Positions 54,390-63,367 of a stretch of 64,000 nt of DNA are shown here, one piece after another (the first letter of the stretch is position 1; each line of letters begins with the position of its first letter). The notes under the pieces were generated by a model. It searched no databases. It saw nothing but the letters and a program-made list of their open reading frames with translations, and was not told the origin of the DNA. The stretch covers positions 1,736,001-1,800,000 of the forward strand of contig NC_015731.1 in assembly GCF_000219585.1 (NCBI RefSeq), in the 5' to 3' direction. Source of the stretch: Nitrosomonas sp. Is79A3. GTDB taxonomy: Bacteria; Pseudomonadota; Gammaproteobacteria; Burkholderiales; Nitrosomonadaceae. A program made the translations under genes and the position numbers.

Positions 54390-55682
54390 TTAAAAACTTA
54401 TTTGAGTGCGGACAGAAAGAACAGATAAATTATCCTTTTGTGTTGGGGTGCCTACACCGGCATGGCCAGTCATGGCTTCAGTAAGATAATAGTTCAGCAT
54501 AAAACGGATGCCTTGATAAGGATACCAATTCACTCCCAATGTAATTACCTGAACTTGGCATTTTGAAGTGCCGGTTCTGCACGGATCTGCAGTGAGATTT
54601 TGATTGATGTTTTCAGCCAAGTCATAGCGTGCGGCAATTTCCAGCGCCCCCCATTTGCCGTTAGGCAAGGGCTTACCAAAGGCGCCACGATCCTTCCGGT
54701 AAACTGCATTTTCGCCAGTGACAAACCAGCTTGCTTGTACATAGAAGGCCTGAATCGTGGAATTCTTTAAGTTTCCATCAACCTGATGTGAGTTATCCAG
54801 CCTTGATAGTGCGTACTCACCTTGTAGCGTCAGTGATCTGATCGAATAAGCTGCTTCTGCCGAAAAGGTCGACTGGCTATTGCTATGGGGTGCGCCAAAA
54901 CCTGCCCCGGCAAGTCCCAAAGATTGGCTAATACCTTCACGTCCGCCATAAATATCTACGATTCTGGCTGTCAGGGAATTTTTATTGCTGGTATCTCTGC
55001 TGACTGAGAATCCGAGGTGCAGAATATTGCCTTCTTGAAGGATAGGCAGCCAAACGGCCCGCCCGCCATAAGTAATACCTTCAAACGGCAAGCCGAAATG
55101 GGAAAGGCTCATCACATCGATACCAAGGCCTAAATTATCCCGGATCATTGACCGGTAGCCAACGCCGGTTAAAAACTGCCGTCCGCTATATATTCCGGTA
55201 GATGAAGTCGACGGGCGTTCCATGAGTGTAATTTCATTGGAACTGGTGATTTCTTCCAAGCCCCGATAGGGTTTGAATTGGCCTAGTGTGAGCTGGCCTG
55301 GGCCTAGTTTTGCGGATACCCAAGCTTCGCGAAGGCTATGCGGAAAAGGGCTGATAGCATTGACCGCAAAATCATTCTCAAATTTGAAATTGGCATCATA
55401 AATTTTTCCGGTCAGCGTGGCGTAAGTCCTGCGCCAATTGAATCCGTCTCGATCATTTCCGTTTAAAAGCTGGCTACCAAACGCCGGGTAATTTGAGTTT
55501 GCTTGATCCGGATACAATGAATGCACATCAAGGTGTGCTCGACCGTTCAGTCCTATTTCAAAATTACCATCATCGCTCTTGATTCTGGGACCGCCTTTAT
55601 AGGTAAAGCTGGCTGCATAGCATGAAGCAATGCCAATACTTGTCAGCATCACAAGCCCACAAAACTTGATAGTGCTTTTCAT
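54390..55682 (-). CDS. Phosphate-selective porin O/P family protein
   Basis: A 430-aa outer-membrane barrel. The signal peptide ends at ASCYAA. The order of features fits OprP/OprO-type porins: FEIGLNGRAHLDVHSLY, WRRTYATLTGKIYDANFKFE, REAWVSAKLGPGQLTLGQFK and a final VLSVRTQISF with terminal Phe. Phosphate or pyrophosphate uptake is the family's known role; selectivity is not visible. The start at 55682 (MKSTIKF) gives a normal signal peptide; the frame is open to 55703. Confidence 0.85.
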   Translation of the reverse strand: MKSTIKFCGLVMLTSIGIASCYAASFTYKGGPRIKSDDGNFEIGLNGRAHLDVHSLYPDQANSNYPAFGSQLLNGNDRDGFNWRRTYATLTGKIYDANFKFENDFAVNAISPFPHSLREAWVSAKLGPGQLTLGQFKPYRGLEEITSSNEITLMERPSTSSTGIYSGRQFLTGVGYRSMIRDNLGLGIDVMSLSHFGLPFEGITYGGRAVWLPILQEGNILHLGFSVSRDTSNKNSLTARIVDIYGGREGISQSLGLAGAGFGAPHSNSQSTFSAEAAYSIRSLTLQGEYALSRLDNSHQVDGNLKNSTIQAFYVQASWFVTGENAVYRKDRGAFGKPLPNGKWGALEIAARYDLAENINQNLTADPCRTGTSKCQVQVITLGVNWYPYQGIRFMLNYYLTEAMTGHAGVGTPTQKDNLSVLSVRTQISF

Positions 55683-55848
55683 GCTCAGTCTGCATTCTGA
55701 CACGCGACACCATTTTGCGAATAAAGTGTGTGCAGATTATATATCAATCGGAAGCGTGCGAAAGCGGCGCATCTTTTACCAGAATGGGAAGTGGTGCGGG
55801 GAGTGAGGATTTCTATTTTTCCGCACGTACGGCTAGATTAATGCCTTC

Positions 55849-57048
55849 CTAATCCGTGCGTAAAGCATCTACCGGATTCAGTTTGGCCGCGCGCATCGCC
55901 GGTATCACGCCGGCAGCAAGACCGATCACTAGGGATAAACCCAAAGCACCGAGCACATAATCCCACGGAATATTAACGGGCAAGCCGCTAATCAGAAGTT
56001 TGAGCAATCCTGCAATGCCGGTTCCAATGATCAATCCTGCCAGACCGCCGAGGGTGGATAGCGCGATCGATTCCAATAGAAACAAAATGCGGATGCGCGC
56101 GCGTGTTGCGCCTAATGCGGTGAGCAGGCCGATTTCCGATACGCGTTCGGAAACCGCAATATGCATCAGCGTGACCATGCCGACTGCACCAACCAATAAC
56201 GAAATACCACCCAGTGCGGCGACGGCAAATTTTAATACGTTCAGAACCGTGGATAATGTGCTAAGCAATTGTTGTTGCGGCTTGACGGTGAAATCTTCAC
56301 GGCCGTGCCGCGCCACCAGAATACGCTGAATATCATCGACTACAGCTTGTACCGGTGCATCTGGAAAATAAGCTAAATTGATTTCCATCACGCCTTGCCG
56401 GTTGAATACTTCCAATGCCCGGGCTGTGGGCATGAAAACCGTATCGTCCAGATCAAAACCGAGTACATTACCTTTGGATGCCATCACGCCAATAACCCGA
56501 AAGCGCGATCCGCCGGCTTGCAACAGCGCGCCGAGCGGATTGGCGTCGCCGAATAATTCGGTGCGCACTTTTGAACCGAGCACAACGTACGCGCGCGGAT
56601 TACGCGGATCATCATCCGGTAAGAATTGCCCGGCCGCCACTTGCATGTTGAATGCTCTGGCGAAATCAGGCCCCTGGCCATACGCAGTTACCCGCCTGCT
56701 GCGACCCTGCGCGCGGATTTCCGCATTGCCGACCACACTGGCATTGGTATATTGCGCATACCGGCTCTGTTTCAGTGCTATGGCATCTTCTATTGTCAAT
56801 AACCGCGCGCTACCGATGGCGCCTAAGGAACCGCCATGCGTATTAATTTTTCCAGGTGTGATCGTGACGATGTTGGTGCCAAACTGAGTAAACTCCGACA
56901 ATACGAAACGCTGAACGCCATCGCCAATCGCGGTCAGCAGAATTACCGCAGCAATCCCGATGGCAATACCCGATGCCGATAAAACGGTACGCAGACGATG
57001 CGCCGTTAAAGAGCGGAAGGCAAAATGAAAAGTATCGAGGGTGTTCAT
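55849..57048 (-). CDS. ABC transporter permease, MacB/FtsX type (permease 2)
   Basis: A 399-aa permease with one N-terminal and three C-terminal membrane helices and a large periplasmic MacB_PCD domain between. SGIAIGIAAVILLTAIGDGV is helix 1, ISLLVGAVGMVTLMHIAVSE helix 2, then ALGATRARIRILFLLES and MRAAKLNPVDALRTD, the family end. It is paralogous to the permease at 62165. The matching ATPase lies beyond 63.3 kb, with about 5 kb of plus-strand genes between. Such systems export lipoproteins, peptides or small molecules by mechanotransmission. Confidence 0.9.
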   Translation of the reverse strand: MNTLDTFHFAFRSLTAHRLRTVLSASGIAIGIAAVILLTAIGDGVQRFVLSEFTQFGTNIVTITPGKINTHGGSLGAIGSARLLTIEDAIALKQSRYAQYTNASVVGNAEIRAQGRSRRVTAYGQGPDFARAFNMQVAAGQFLPDDDPRNPRAYVVLGSKVRTELFGDANPLGALLQAGGSRFRVIGVMASKGNVLGFDLDDTVFMPTARALEVFNRQGVMEINLAYFPDAPVQAVVDDIQRILVARHGREDFTVKPQQQLLSTLSTVLNVLKFAVAALGGISLLVGAVGMVTLMHIAVSERVSEIGLLTALGATRARIRILFLLESIALSTLGGLAGLIIGTGIAGLLKLLISGLPVNIPWDYVLGALGLSLVIGLAAGVIPAMRAAKLNPVDALRTD

Positions 57049-57436
57049 TGTTTGCTTTAAGTAACATTAAATTTTCATATTTCTAATCCTAAGCAGTGTA
57101 CCAAGATAGTAATGTGCCTGCCTAAGAGCCTGAAAGTTGTGCTACTGTGACGGCTGAATTGGGTATCAATTTCAGCGTGCTTCCTGATTTTACTAGCTGT
57201 ACTAGCCAGAATTTTAATGCCAAGCATTTGTTTATAAAGTATGGGGTGCTATAGATTGTGTACAAAATTTCTGTTTTTTTCGTGTTGATTGAGTAAAGAC
57301 GCAGAAAGTTTTGTTGCGGCAATGCATGATTTTGACAGCTTATCTGGCTTTCGGTAAATTCAAGTTCTATGAATAAGAAATAATGTTTTTTCCTATACAT
57401 GCATAAATGCCACTATGGTTTGTTTTGGGGAAGAGA
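57049..57436. other. Intergenic region, no supported gene
   Basis: A divergent gap of about 390 bp between permease 2 (-) and the following plus-strand gene. An open minus-strand frame at 57122-57400 has no recognisable features. No operator or hairpin is clear. Confidence 0.4.
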
Positions 57437-58990
57437 ATGGCACAGTATACTGAGATGAATGCCGGAATCATGTGTGTTATTTCAAAATGGCGAGTCATCG
57501 TAGTCCTGTTATTCTGGGCGCAGCCCGTGGCAGCCGAAGAGGGATATAGATTTTTCTACAACTTCGCGCCGGACGTGATGTTTTATGAGACGGATCATAG
57601 CCGCCAGGAGAGCGGTACCAAACTCATTTCCGAATTTCATCGCACAGTAGAGTTCCGTGTCGCGCAGGCACGCGACGCAGCGACGCCCACATTGAGCGCG
57701 CGGATTATCGAACTGAGCAATAAAGGACGCCGGATTAACTATTATGATGGTGTTACGTTCGAAGCAAATATCTCAGCCGCGGGCGAGGTAACGGCATACT
57801 CTTTTTCCGGTGGCATGCCGCGCTATCAATCGCTCATTCAAGCAGCCGGGCCGGCCAATCGCGGCAATATTTTCTGGATGCCTCGTTTCCCCGATAAACC
57901 GGTTAAGATCGGTGATACTTTCACACATACGATATCCCTCGACGGTGGCGGGATGGAGGCGGGCGGTCAGACTGTCTTCGAGCTGAAAGAAGTCCGGGAG
58001 AATCTGGCGTGGTTTCGATTGCGGTCTTCAGGCTCGGTGACAAGCGGAGCGGTCGGCGGGACGCAGACAAGCGATGGGCGCGCAGTCTTCGATATGAGCA
58101 AAGGTATGTGGTCGTCGCTGGAATTTTCCGGGGAAGGGACGGCGCAATTGGCAGGCGCACTCAGCGAACACTATAAGACCTCCAGCCGGAAAGAGATTTC
58201 TCGCGGCGCTGGCTGTGATCAGGCAACTACCGGCGTGAGTAATCCGGACGGTGTGATCGATCATGCACGTAATCTGGCCAATCAACTCGTTCGCAATGCC
58301 CTGGCGCGCTGGCCGGGGACGGGCGAAAATCTCTATGCGAGTTATCGGCATTTTCACTGCCCTGATCGGCCGCAACTGACGATGATCCGCGACAATCTCT
58401 CGGCAGCGAGCCAAGTCCTGGGTGATCTGACGCTCATTTGTCTTCCGGATTCTGCAGAGGTCTGCACAGATGCGCGAGGCAGCGAGGTCAATTTGCCGAC
58501 GGGATTACCTGCAGGCGGCGCTTCTAGCAACCGGCAAGTGCAGCTTTGCCCGAGCTTCTTCCGCATGGACGATGACGAACAAGCGGGGACACTTATCGCG
58601 GCCGCAGCTAAGCTCTCGGGTGTTGGGGATAGTCATCGCTGCATGCTTCAAGAGGCTTGTTACTTCGATTTCCTGAGACCGACGGCCGAGGTGGTGAGTG
58701 GTAATCCTTATGCTTACGGGTACTACGCTCTGGCGCTCTCAGGATGGACATTCTCCAGCGAACCCGAAAGAACCCCTTGCTTTCCGCAAGCTAGCGGAAA
58801 TTACATTCAAGTGGATGGCGGCGCCGCAGCCACTGATCCGGCGAGCGTTCAGCCTTATCGCGGAGATTTTTACGAGATATTCTCGGACCCGGCGACGAGG
58901 GACCGTTTTATCTGGCACGACAATCTGCTTGGTGCACGCTATTACCTTTACGGCGAAACAAGAATGCGGTACTACCTGCCAAGTGATTAG
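57437..58990 (+). CDS. Exported protein with degenerate M35-type peptidase-like domain
   Basis: A 518-aa protein. The signal peptide is WRVIVVLLFWAQPVAAEE. The N-terminal 230 residues are beta-rich and unassigned. The C-terminal part resembles deuterolysin/Lys-specific (M35) peptidases: QLCPSFFRMDDDEQAGTLI, then NPYAYGYYALALSGW in place of the family's N-A-D-N-Y-x-Y-F-A block. The zinc motif HExxH, expected right after GTLI, reads AAAAK, so it should be inactive if the relationship holds. GGGGAAGAG precedes the ATG at 57437. Its GC content is higher than flanking genes. It runs in the same direction as the binding-protein-like gene that follows. Confidence 0.65.
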   Translation: MAQYTEMNAGIMCVISKWRVIVVLLFWAQPVAAEEGYRFFYNFAPDVMFYETDHSRQESGTKLISEFHRTVEFRVAQARDAATPTLSARIIELSNKGRRINYYDGVTFEANISAAGEVTAYSFSGGMPRYQSLIQAAGPANRGNIFWMPRFPDKPVKIGDTFTHTISLDGGGMEAGGQTVFELKEVRENLAWFRLRSSGSVTSGAVGGTQTSDGRAVFDMSKGMWSSLEFSGEGTAQLAGALSEHYKTSSRKEISRGAGCDQATTGVSNPDGVIDHARNLANQLVRNALARWPGTGENLYASYRHFHCPDRPQLTMIRDNLSAASQVLGDLTLICLPDSAEVCTDARGSEVNLPTGLPAGGASSNRQVQLCPSFFRMDDDEQAGTLIAAAAKLSGVGDSHRCMLQEACYFDFLRPTAEVVSGNPYAYGYYALALSGWTFSSEPERTPCFPQASGNYIQVDGGAAATDPASVQPYRGDFYEIFSDPATRDRFIWHDNLLGARYYLYGETRMRYYLPSD

Positions 58991-59080
58991 TTTATCCTCT
59001 GGGTGACTTCTATTTTTTCTCCACCAAATAGCAAGCAGCACGTTCTCCTATAAAACTATTCAAAGGAAAGAGTAAACGGA

Positions 59081-60406
59081 ATGAAAAGACCCGCTTCAGA
59101 CATAAAGCTCTTCACCAACTTACTGGGCCGTTTATTGCTCGCGCCATTGGGTAAATTTGTATTGATACCCATCCTATCGGCTTTTATTGGCATCATCATT
59201 GTGAGCCGGATCACTGATTGGTGGACTGGCGCGGATAGTTATTATATTTATCTTGTGGGTGATCACAGGAATAATCCGGCCATTGCTGAAATATTTGAAG
59301 GTTTCCGGGATATGCCGTGTGATAGTGGAGACATACTCATTCTGGGTGAAGGCATTAACAATGTGCCCATCAAGGCCAAGTGTGTGGATGACCAGGACGA
59401 TCCTGTCAAGGCGCGTCAAATCTCTGACAATCTTGCGGCGCGCAAAGACACACTTATGGTTATCGGACATGTCAAGAGCACGCAGACGAAAGCGGCATTA
59501 CCCGCATATCTTCTGCAAGCGACGCCCCCTGTTCCAGTGATCCTCACGATGGAAACCAATCCGCAGTTGATCCCCGTAAAGAAATCGGATCAAGAATCAT
59601 TAATCGATTATAGTCCGCTATTTCGCCTGTGGCCAACGGATGATGAACAGGCAGCCAGGGCTGGGCAGTTTGCCGCCGAGAATAAAAACTCCATCTTGTG
59701 GGTCGTGGAAGATGAACACAATCCGGTTTACTCCAAGTATCTGGCACTTAAGTTTGTTGAATGGGTACAAAAAAAGAATGAAAAGGCAATGAAGGTGGCA
59801 CTCTGGTCAAACAACATGTCGGTGCCGTCGGCAGAAACACTCAAGAAACTCAATATCGATTTTGTTTTCTTCGCTGGAGACTGGTCAAACGCACTGATAC
59901 TAATCAATCAGATCAAACGATTACTCCCGAATCAGAAGATAACACTTTTTCTGAGCGATGCCGCAGCGGATGAAGAACTGCTCGACAACGGCAAAGACGA
60001 TTTGATTCAGTTAAATGTCCATCTGACCTTTCCACTCAAGCGGAAGCTGTATTCTGAAACTAGTGATAACGGTTTCAAGTTTATTGGAAAAGATGCCCGC
60101 TCGATTGTTAACTGGTTGATTGATGAAACGCGCCAGCATTACGCGACGGAAAGCCGCGAGCGTGCATCATTCAAGTATTGGGCGATGCTTCTCTTAAATA
60201 GACATGAGATTGAGGATGCACGTTCCGTATTGAACGCGAGAATGGAAAAAGCCGTGCGTGATGATAAAATATTTGAAGGCAAGCTAGACCGCTACCAGTT
60301 TATCCGTGACAATGGTAAAAACATACTGGCGCAATGGCATATCTGGAAGGTGGAAAAAGTCAAAAAAGACGGACAATATCAATATCAATTTATCGACGCC
60401 GAATGA
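59081..60406 (+). CDS. Membrane-anchored periplasmic-binding-protein-like protein
   Basis: A 441-aa protein with an N-terminal membrane segment (PILSAFIGIIIVSRITDW) and then a type I periplasmic binding fold, as in Leu/Ile/Val-binding proteins or receptor ligand domains: YYIYLVGDHRNNPAIAEIFE, VIGHVKSTQTKAALPAYLL, PVPVILTMETNP, WVVEDEHNPVYSKYLALKF and FVFFAGDWSNALILINQI. The anchor is not a cleavable signal, so it stays on the membrane. No transporter partner adjoins it. It may sense a ligand; that is inference. Confidence 0.75.
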   Translation: MKRPASDIKLFTNLLGRLLLAPLGKFVLIPILSAFIGIIIVSRITDWWTGADSYYIYLVGDHRNNPAIAEIFEGFRDMPCDSGDILILGEGINNVPIKAKCVDDQDDPVKARQISDNLAARKDTLMVIGHVKSTQTKAALPAYLLQATPPVPVILTMETNPQLIPVKKSDQESLIDYSPLFRLWPTDDEQAARAGQFAAENKNSILWVVEDEHNPVYSKYLALKFVEWVQKKNEKAMKVALWSNNMSVPSAETLKKLNIDFVFFAGDWSNALILINQIKRLLPNQKITLFLSDAAADEELLDNGKDDLIQLNVHLTFPLKRKLYSETSDNGFKFIGKDARSIVNWLIDETRQHYATESRERASFKYWAMLLLNRHEIEDARSVLNARMEKAVRDDKIFEGKLDRYQFIRDNGKNILAQWHIWKVEKVKKDGQYQYQFIDAE

Positions 60407-60581
60407 TCGTTCTGCAGTTGAGAATTCTTTGTCCGTATTGAATCTCCTTCACGCAAAGCTTATTAGTTCAAAGGGCTTGCATTTGACATTCTTGTTTGCT
60501 TCTTCATCTGCTTCATGTCCACGAATCAATGGGACTCTATTGAAAGGAATCGGAGCGAATTGCTTTATGAGTTCCATTGAT

Positions 60582-61565
60582 TCATGGCAAGACTACTGAA
60601 ATAAAGACACCGGCATGATCGGACACGGTAGGTTGATTGGGATCAATAAGCGTGTTAAAAACAACTCGATTTTCACGTATGTTCTTTATTTTATTTACAA
60701 AAATATAGTCAATGCGCCGGGCAGCATCTCCCGCATCCAAATTTGAAACACCCACTGTGCAATGTTTGTCAGCTTGCCCGGCATCTGCGCATAGATTTTC
60801 TAATGAACGGTTTTGAGCATAGGCATCGGTAAAACCAGCTTCAATGACTCTGTCATAAAAAAGCCGTTCCTCGAAGGGATCAGTGCGGAAACGGTCGATA
60901 TTGAAGTCCCCGCCAAGAATGACAGGGTTATCCTGCGGGAAAAATGCCTCTACCTTCTCGATGAAAGGTAGTAATACGTTCAGTTGAGCACTGAGCTCAT
61001 CCGCAGAACACTTTGCACAAAGATGGGTATTATAAATATTCATTTTTCCAGAGCCGGGAATATTAATGCGTGCCATCATCACGTTTCTCGGCAGTTTGAT
61101 GTCATGTCCCTGAAATTCTAATTCAGAAGCGCGCGGCAAACGCTTGGTAATCTTGAAATCAATTTCACAGCGGCTCAGCACTGCATTGGCCACCGCCAGT
61201 AGACCGGGCAAACCGGTCTCGAATGCCGTATACAATTCGTAATTGCGCATTCTGGCACTAAGCTTTCCCTGAAGATCCAGCGCACTATTAGCCGTATGAG
61301 CTAAAGTGCCGCCAACAGCTTCTTGAAGCAGAATGATATCGACAGGTGTTTTTGCTGCAAATTCGGCAATAGCTTCTAAACGCTGATCACGTGTTTCAAT
61401 CTCGGAGAAAAGAAGATTGATGGATAGGATATTCAAATGCTTGCGATTTGCAACATCAGCGCATTGGACCAGTGGCTCGTCTCCATCTTCCTTTCCAAGG
61501 GACTGACCGGCGCAACCGGATGAAGCTGCAATACTGAGAATTACGACGAAAAGAATGTTTCGCAT
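60582..61565 (-). CDS. Exported endonuclease/exonuclease/phosphatase family protein
   Basis: A 327-aa EEP-superfamily hydrolase (DNase I, sphingomyelinase, inositol phosphatase fold). The lipobox-like leader ends SSGCAG, so it may be a lipoprotein. Motifs: LSINLLFSE (Asn), ILLQEAV (Glu), YNTHLCAKC (His), ILGGDFNID (DxN) and SDHAGVFISV (catalytic His). A Cys-rich loop (CADAGQADKHC) may be disulfide-linked. The ATG at 61565 follows AAGGAG, which settles the start. Substrate is unknown. Confidence 0.88.
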   Translation of the reverse strand: MRNILFVVILSIAASSGCAGQSLGKEDGDEPLVQCADVANRKHLNILSINLLFSEIETRDQRLEAIAEFAAKTPVDIILLQEAVGGTLAHTANSALDLQGKLSARMRNYELYTAFETGLPGLLAVANAVLSRCEIDFKITKRLPRASELEFQGHDIKLPRNVMMARINIPGSGKMNIYNTHLCAKCSADELSAQLNVLLPFIEKVEAFFPQDNPVILGGDFNIDRFRTDPFEERLFYDRVIEAGFTDAYAQNRSLENLCADAGQADKHCTVGVSNLDAGDAARRIDYIFVNKIKNIRENRVVFNTLIDPNQPTVSDHAGVFISVVLP

Positions 61566-61946
61566 GCTGGGTCTCCTTGTTGGCACTGCAAACAGACATC
61601 CGATCGAGTATTTGCATGGCTTTTACTAAAAGATTACGTTCCAAAGCCTATCTTCTAAACTCGTCGCACACCAAAACTCACGACTTCCTCTTTTTACTCC
61701 AAAAAAATAGTAAATGAAAGCTTAACAAATAGAAAAAATTTGGTTTGCCGCGTTACTTTCAATGAGTGAAAGAGGAAAATATCAATGAAATCTAGCGCGA
61801 TTAAAATAAAAAGAAATGCTTTAAATCAGCGCTGCTTATTTGGTTGCTTTGATGATTCCGCTTAATTGACAGATCAGGATTGATTTAGATCAATTTATAT
61901 CTAACTCAAGTAGATTAGTCTTAAAATTTATAGATGGGAGACTAAA
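61566..61946. other. Divergent promoter region with FNR-type box
   Basis: 381 bp between the EEP gene (-) and the small lipoprotein gene (+). The right part holds the FNR box (61880-61893) and the lipoprotein ribosome site (GGGAGAC). No gene is seen in the AT-rich remainder. Confidence 0.6.
61880..61893. promoter_or_regulatory. FNR/ANR box upstream of the small lipoprotein
   Basis: TTGATTTAGATCAA matches TTGAT-N4-ATCAA exactly. Its centre is about 60 bases before the ATG, so a class II activation position (-41.5) would give a start near 61928 and a leader of about 19 bases. A TTAAAA-like -10 lies in the right interval. Confidence 0.7.
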
Positions 61947-62144
61947 ATGATAGCGATGAAATATATATTCTTAACTGTATTAATTGCCGCTTGGGTGCTC
62001 ACCGGTTGTAATGAACCAAGAAGAACGCCGGATGGACATCTGATGGATAGACCAAAGGTTTCAGCTTATGGGCCGGACGATGTGACGAGACATGATACGG
62101 GTGCTGCTGACGCTGACGGTAAATCTGTTGGAGACAAAAAGTAA
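61947..62144 (+). CDS. Small lipoprotein
   Basis: A 65-aa protein with a lipoprotein signal (FLTVLIAAWVLTGC, lipobox LTGC at residues 18-21) and a short hydrophilic tail of about 45 residues without recognised domain. GGGAGAC precedes the ATG. It has its own promoter with an FNR-type box, so it may be induced at low oxygen. Similar tiny lipoproteins are common and mostly uncharacterised. Confidence 0.75.
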   Translation: MIAMKYIFLTVLIAAWVLTGCNEPRRTPDGHLMDRPKVSAYGPDDVTRHDTGAADADGKSVGDKK

Positions 62145-62164
62145 TTTCTATGATGGTATTTTAT

Positions 62165-63367
62165 TCATTTTTTACCCAATGCTTTCACAGCATCCAATCG
62201 GGCCGCTTGGCTGGCGGGTAACAAACTCGCCAGAATGCCGGTGATCAGTGCGACAAGAATACCGGCAATCGAGGCCCAAGCGGGTGCCCAGGCGGGAAGT
62301 TGCGGATAGGCCAAACGCAACATCAGGCTGCCAAACTGTCCCAGTAAGAATCCCAAAATAGCGCCAGCCAACGACAACCAAACTGCTTCAGCAAAAAATA
62401 AGCGGCGGATGTCGGCGGATGTTGCGCCGATGGCTTTCAGTAGGCCAATTTCCGCTGTGCGCTGGTTGACCGAAACCAGCATCACATTCATCACTAAAAT
62501 ACCGGCAACAATCAAGCTGATCGCGGCAATGCCGGCGACGGCCAAAGTCAATGCCTGTAAAACCCGGTCAAAGGTGGCGAGGATGGCGTCTTGTGTAATG
62601 ACCGTCGTGTCATCCTCACCGTCATGACTTTGCCGCATGGTCGCCAAAATGGCTTGTTTGGCGGATTCAATTTCACTGTGGCTTTTGGCTTCGATCAGAA
62701 TACGAAATAATGAGGTGGTATTGAATAGTGCTTGGGCATAGTCAATCGGGATGATAACGATTTCATCGGTATTGAAACCCATTGATTCACCTTGCGATGC
62801 CAGAACGCCGGAGACTAAAAACCGGTTGTCGCCTAACCGGACACGTTGTCCGATAGCCTGGCTGCGGGGAAAAAATTCATTGGCTATTTTTGCACCTAAA
62901 ACAATTTGAGCGCTGCGCTCGGTGCCATGCGCCAAGAAACTTCCTTGTGCCAGTTTCATATGACGGATCGGTATTAAATTGGCCGTGCTACCTAAAACTG
63001 TGACTTCACGCAGCCGATTGGCAGCAGAAAGCTCCGCGGCACCGACATTGAGCGGGGCATAGCGCCGGACTTGCGGCAACCGGCCCAGTAATTGCGCATC
63101 TTTTAAGGTTAAATCGCGCGGTGTCTGACCTAATACCGCGCCTAAAAATGATCCGGAAGTTTCTGCGCGCCCGGGAAGCACTACGAGCAAATTGGTGCCA
63201 ATGGAAGAGAATTGGTTGATCACATAGTTTCTGGCGCCGTCGCCCAGAGCCGTTAACACAACCACCGCCGCCACACCCAACGCCATCGCCAATACGATCA
63301 GCAGTGAGCGGATGCGATAGCTCACTACGGTTTTAAATGAAGTTTGCAGCGTATCAGTGAGTGTCAT
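62165..63367 (-). CDS. ABC transporter permease, MacB/FtsX type (permease 1)
   Basis: A 400-aa permease with the same layout as that at 55849: helix 1 VVSYRIRSLLIVLAMALGVA, a large periplasmic domain, then three C-terminal helices and ending SQAARLDAVKALGKK. Its 5' end overlaps the ATPase gene by 14 bases, so the two form one transport unit. The pair of diverged permeases suggests a heterodimeric exporter. Confidence 0.92.
   Translation of the reverse strand: MTLTDTLQTSFKTVVSYRIRSLLIVLAMALGVAAVVVLTALGDGARNYVINQFSSIGTNLLVVLPGRAETSGSFLGAVLGQTPRDLTLKDAQLLGRLPQVRRYAPLNVGAAELSAANRLREVTVLGSTANLIPIRHMKLAQGSFLAHGTERSAQIVLGAKIANEFFPRSQAIGQRVRLGDNRFLVSGVLASQGESMGFNTDEIVIIPIDYAQALFNTTSLFRILIEAKSHSEIESAKQAILATMRQSHDGEDDTTVITQDAILATFDRVLQALTLAVAGIAAISLIVAGILVMNVMLVSVNQRTAEIGLLKAIGATSADIRRLFFAEAVWLSLAGAILGFLLGQFGSLMLRLAYPQLPAWAPAWASIAGILVALITGILASLLPASQAARLDAVKALGKK

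Noticed and set aside
57122..57400. 92-codon minus-strand frame between permease 2 and the M35-like gene
   Set aside because: Biased composition and no motifs; probably chance in AT-rich DNA.
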